From assembly GCA_964384905.1 (NCBI GenBank), contig CAYLND010000187.1, forward strand, positions 1-6,887: 6,887 nt of DNA. The letters are read 5' to 3'. Shown here piece after piece: positions 5,534 through 6,887 of this stretch (within the stretch, counting starts at the first letter, position 1; the number at the start of each line of letters is the position of its first letter). The position numbers were made by a program, and so were the translations under genes. The notes under the pieces were generated by a model. That model saw only the letters and a program-made list of their open reading frames with translations. It made no database searches and was not told where the DNA came from. The stretch comes from Gp22-AA3 sp964384905. GTDB lineage: Bacteria; Acidobacteriota; Polarisedimenticolia; Gp22-AA2.

Positions 5534-6887
5534 GTGCTGTCCGCTCGCCTTCTCGATCACGAAGCGGCCGTCTCGCGGCGCCTGGCGACACTGCGCCGAT
5601 CGCGATTCATCGGCAGGATGTGGCGCGGTGACGCCTCGCTGTGGGCGGCCGACGCCGGAGCGCGCCGCGTCGTCCGCGAGCGTCTCGGCTGGCTGCGCGC
5701 TCCGGCGGAGATGCGCCGCCACCTTCCGCGCATCGAGTCGTTCGCACGCCAGGTCCGCCGGGAGGGGATCCGCCACGCCCTGCTCCTGGGGATGGGCGGC
5801 TCGAGCCTGTGCGTCGAGGTCTTCGCCCGCGTCCTCGGGAGCCGGCCCGGTCACCCGGAGCTGATCGTCCTCGACAGCACCGTCCCGGCGGCGGTGCGGC
5901 GCGTCGATCGGGCCATCGACCCGAGGACGACCCTGTTCATCGTCAGCAGCAAGTCGGGGACGACGGCGGAAACGTCGGCCCTGCAGTCCTACTTCTGGGC
6001 CCGCGCCGTCAAGCGGCTCGGCCGTGCCGCGGCGCGGCGCTTCATCGCCATCACCGATCCGGGCACGCGGCTGGCGGCCATCGCGTCGGAGCGTCGCTGG
6101 CGCTCCGTCTTTCTCAACCCGGCGGACATCGGCGGCCGCTACTCGGCGTTGTCCTGCTTCGGTCTCGTGCCCGCGGCCGTGGCAGGCGCCGACATCGCCG
6201 CGCTCCTGCGCGGGGCCCGTGGGATGCTCGAGCGCTGCGGTCCGCGCGCGGACGCGTCGCGCAACCCCGGTCTGCTCCTGGGCGCCTGTCTCGGCACGCT
6301 GGCGCGGCGGGGGCGCGACAAGGTCGTCCTGGTCGTCGACCGTGCACTGGAGCCGTACGGTCTCTGGATCGAGCAGCTGCTCGCCGAGAGCACCGGCAAG
6401 AACGGCCGCGGTCTCGTGCCGGTCGTGGCCCCGCCGACACCGTCCGGACGATCCGCGGCGCTCGACGGTCCGGACCGGCTCGGCGTCGGCATCGTCCTGG
6501 AGGGGAGCCCGGACGCGGGGCCGATCGGCGCCAGTCTGGGAAGAACCGGTGGTCGCGCCGCCGCGACGCCCCACGTCCTCCTGACCCTGCGGGGCCCCCT
6601 CGACCTCGGCGCCTCGATGCTGCAGTGGGAGGTCGCCGTCGCGGTGGCCGGGGCGATCCTGGGGATCAACCCGTTCGACGAGCCGAACGTCGCGGAGAGC
6701 AAGCGGAACACCGAGTCAGTGCTGGCCGAGTTCGCTGCCACCGGCGGCTTCAAGGAGGAGGCCCCCTCCCTGGAGGCCGGGCGGGCGAGGATCTTCCTGA
6801 GCGCCGTGCCCGCGGCGGGACGGGCGGCCCGGAGACGGCCGGCGTCGAGGCGCGGTCCCGGCGCCGAGGTGGCCGCCGTGGCGACGG
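5534..6887 (+). CDS. pgi: Glucose-6-phosphate isomerase, transaldolase-fusion type but without transaldolase (3' end outside window)
   Basis: It interconverts glucose-6-phosphate and fructose-6-phosphate in the cytoplasm. The frame is open from GTG 5534 to the window edge (451 codons and one base). Visible motifs are RMWRGDASLW (29-37), GMGGSSL (86-92), the phosphate-binding SSKSGTT (138-144), GGRYSALSCFGLVP (200-213), the catalytic Glu285 in ESTGK, and GINPFDEPNVAESK with Lys390. The sequence resembles the C-terminal half of bifunctional transaldolase/phosphoglucose isomerases more than classical Pgi, yet no transaldolase precedes it: transketolase ends three bases upstream. The final region with the conserved His (HSTGQLHKGG in relatives) must lie beyond the window. 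GTG 5534 has no clear ribosome site and probably relies on coupling to transketolase translation. ATG 5618 is an alternative start but would remove the leading helix. The last 30 residues are Arg/Ala-rich, as expected for a variable linker in this family. The function is well supported; completeness cannot be judged. Confidence 0.88.
   Translation, partial: MLSARLLDHEAAVSRRLATLRRSRFIGRMWRGDASLWAADAGARRVVRERLGWLRAPAEMRRHLPRIESFARQVRREGIRHALLLGMGGSSLCVEVFARVLGSRPGHPELIVLDSTVPAAVRRVDRAIDPRTTLFIVSSKSGTTAETSALQSYFWARAVKRLGRAAARRFIAITDPGTRLAAIASERRWRSVFLNPADIGGRYSALSCFGLVPAAVAGADIAALLRGARGMLERCGPRADASRNPGLLLGACLGTLARRGRDKVVLVVDRALEPYGLWIEQLLAESTGKNGRGLVPVVAPPTPSGRSAALDGPDRLGVGIVLEGSPDAGPIGASLGRTGGRAAATPHVLLTLRGPLDLGASMLQWEVAVAVAGAILGINPFDEPNVAESKRNTESVLAEFAATGGFKEEAPSLEAGRARIFLSAVPAAGRAARRRPASRRGPGAEVAAVAT

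Noticed and set aside
6770..6887. Possible frameshift at the end of the isomerase gene, where the protein turns Arg/Ala-rich
   Set aside because: The frame stays open with high GC at third positions, and fused relatives have a poorly conserved linker at this point before the final conserved block. The other frames do not look better. Sequence beyond the window would settle it.
1..6887. CRISPR array, transposon ends, tRNA or rRNA, prophage or defence genes
   Set aside because: I found no repeated spaced units, inverted terminal repeats, integrase or transposase motifs, or RNA-gene-like segments on reading the window; it is filled almost entirely by the five genes.

Overview
The window is a GC-rich bacterial chromosomal segment (G/C in most third codon positions, Arg/Ala/Gly-rich shadow frames) with five protein genes, all on the + strand and tightly packed. 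The taxon cannot be fixed from this sequence. The combination of very high GC, a soluble diiron acyl-ACP desaturase and a glucose-6-phosphate isomerase of the type usually fused to transaldolase suggests an aerobic soil-type lineage, possibly an uncultured Acidobacteriota-like or Actinobacteria-like organism. That is inference only.

Layout: (1) 64-942, an unrecognised exported protein with an Ala/Pro-rich linker and two tandem copies of what looks like one small domain. (2) 939-980, a sigma70-type promoter (TTGAGC, 16 bp, TATAAT) overlapping the stop of gene 1, followed at once by a perfect AGGAGG ribosome site. (3) 986-2392, purF, amidophosphoribosyltransferase, the first committed step of purine synthesis, of the Fe-S, propeptide-processed (Bacillus) type. 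Promoter and ribosome site together put its start at TTG 986 rather than at the upstream ATG 965. (4) 2393-2496, a 104-base gap with one weak GC stem-loop and no clear promoter or terminator. (5) 2497-3468, a soluble diiron protein of the acyl-ACP desaturase family with all six metal ligands. (6) 3494-5530, transketolase. (7) 5534-6887, a glucose-6-phosphate isomerase running off the right edge, starting three bases after the transketolase stop.

How they fit: isomerase and transketolase connect hexose phosphates with pentose phosphates. Ribose-5-phosphate is converted to PRPP, which PurF consumes, so three of the five genes lie on one carbon route from sugar phosphate to purine nucleotide. 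The desaturase and the exported protein have no evident link to this route. Gaps of 25 and 3 bases suggest that desaturase, transketolase and isomerase are co-transcribed; purF has its own promoter and may also feed them.

I found no mobile element, CRISPR array, RNA gene or defence-type system. This is mostly core metabolism. The points worth a second look are the purF start, the missing transaldolase module, the placement of the desaturase and the internal duplication in gene 1.
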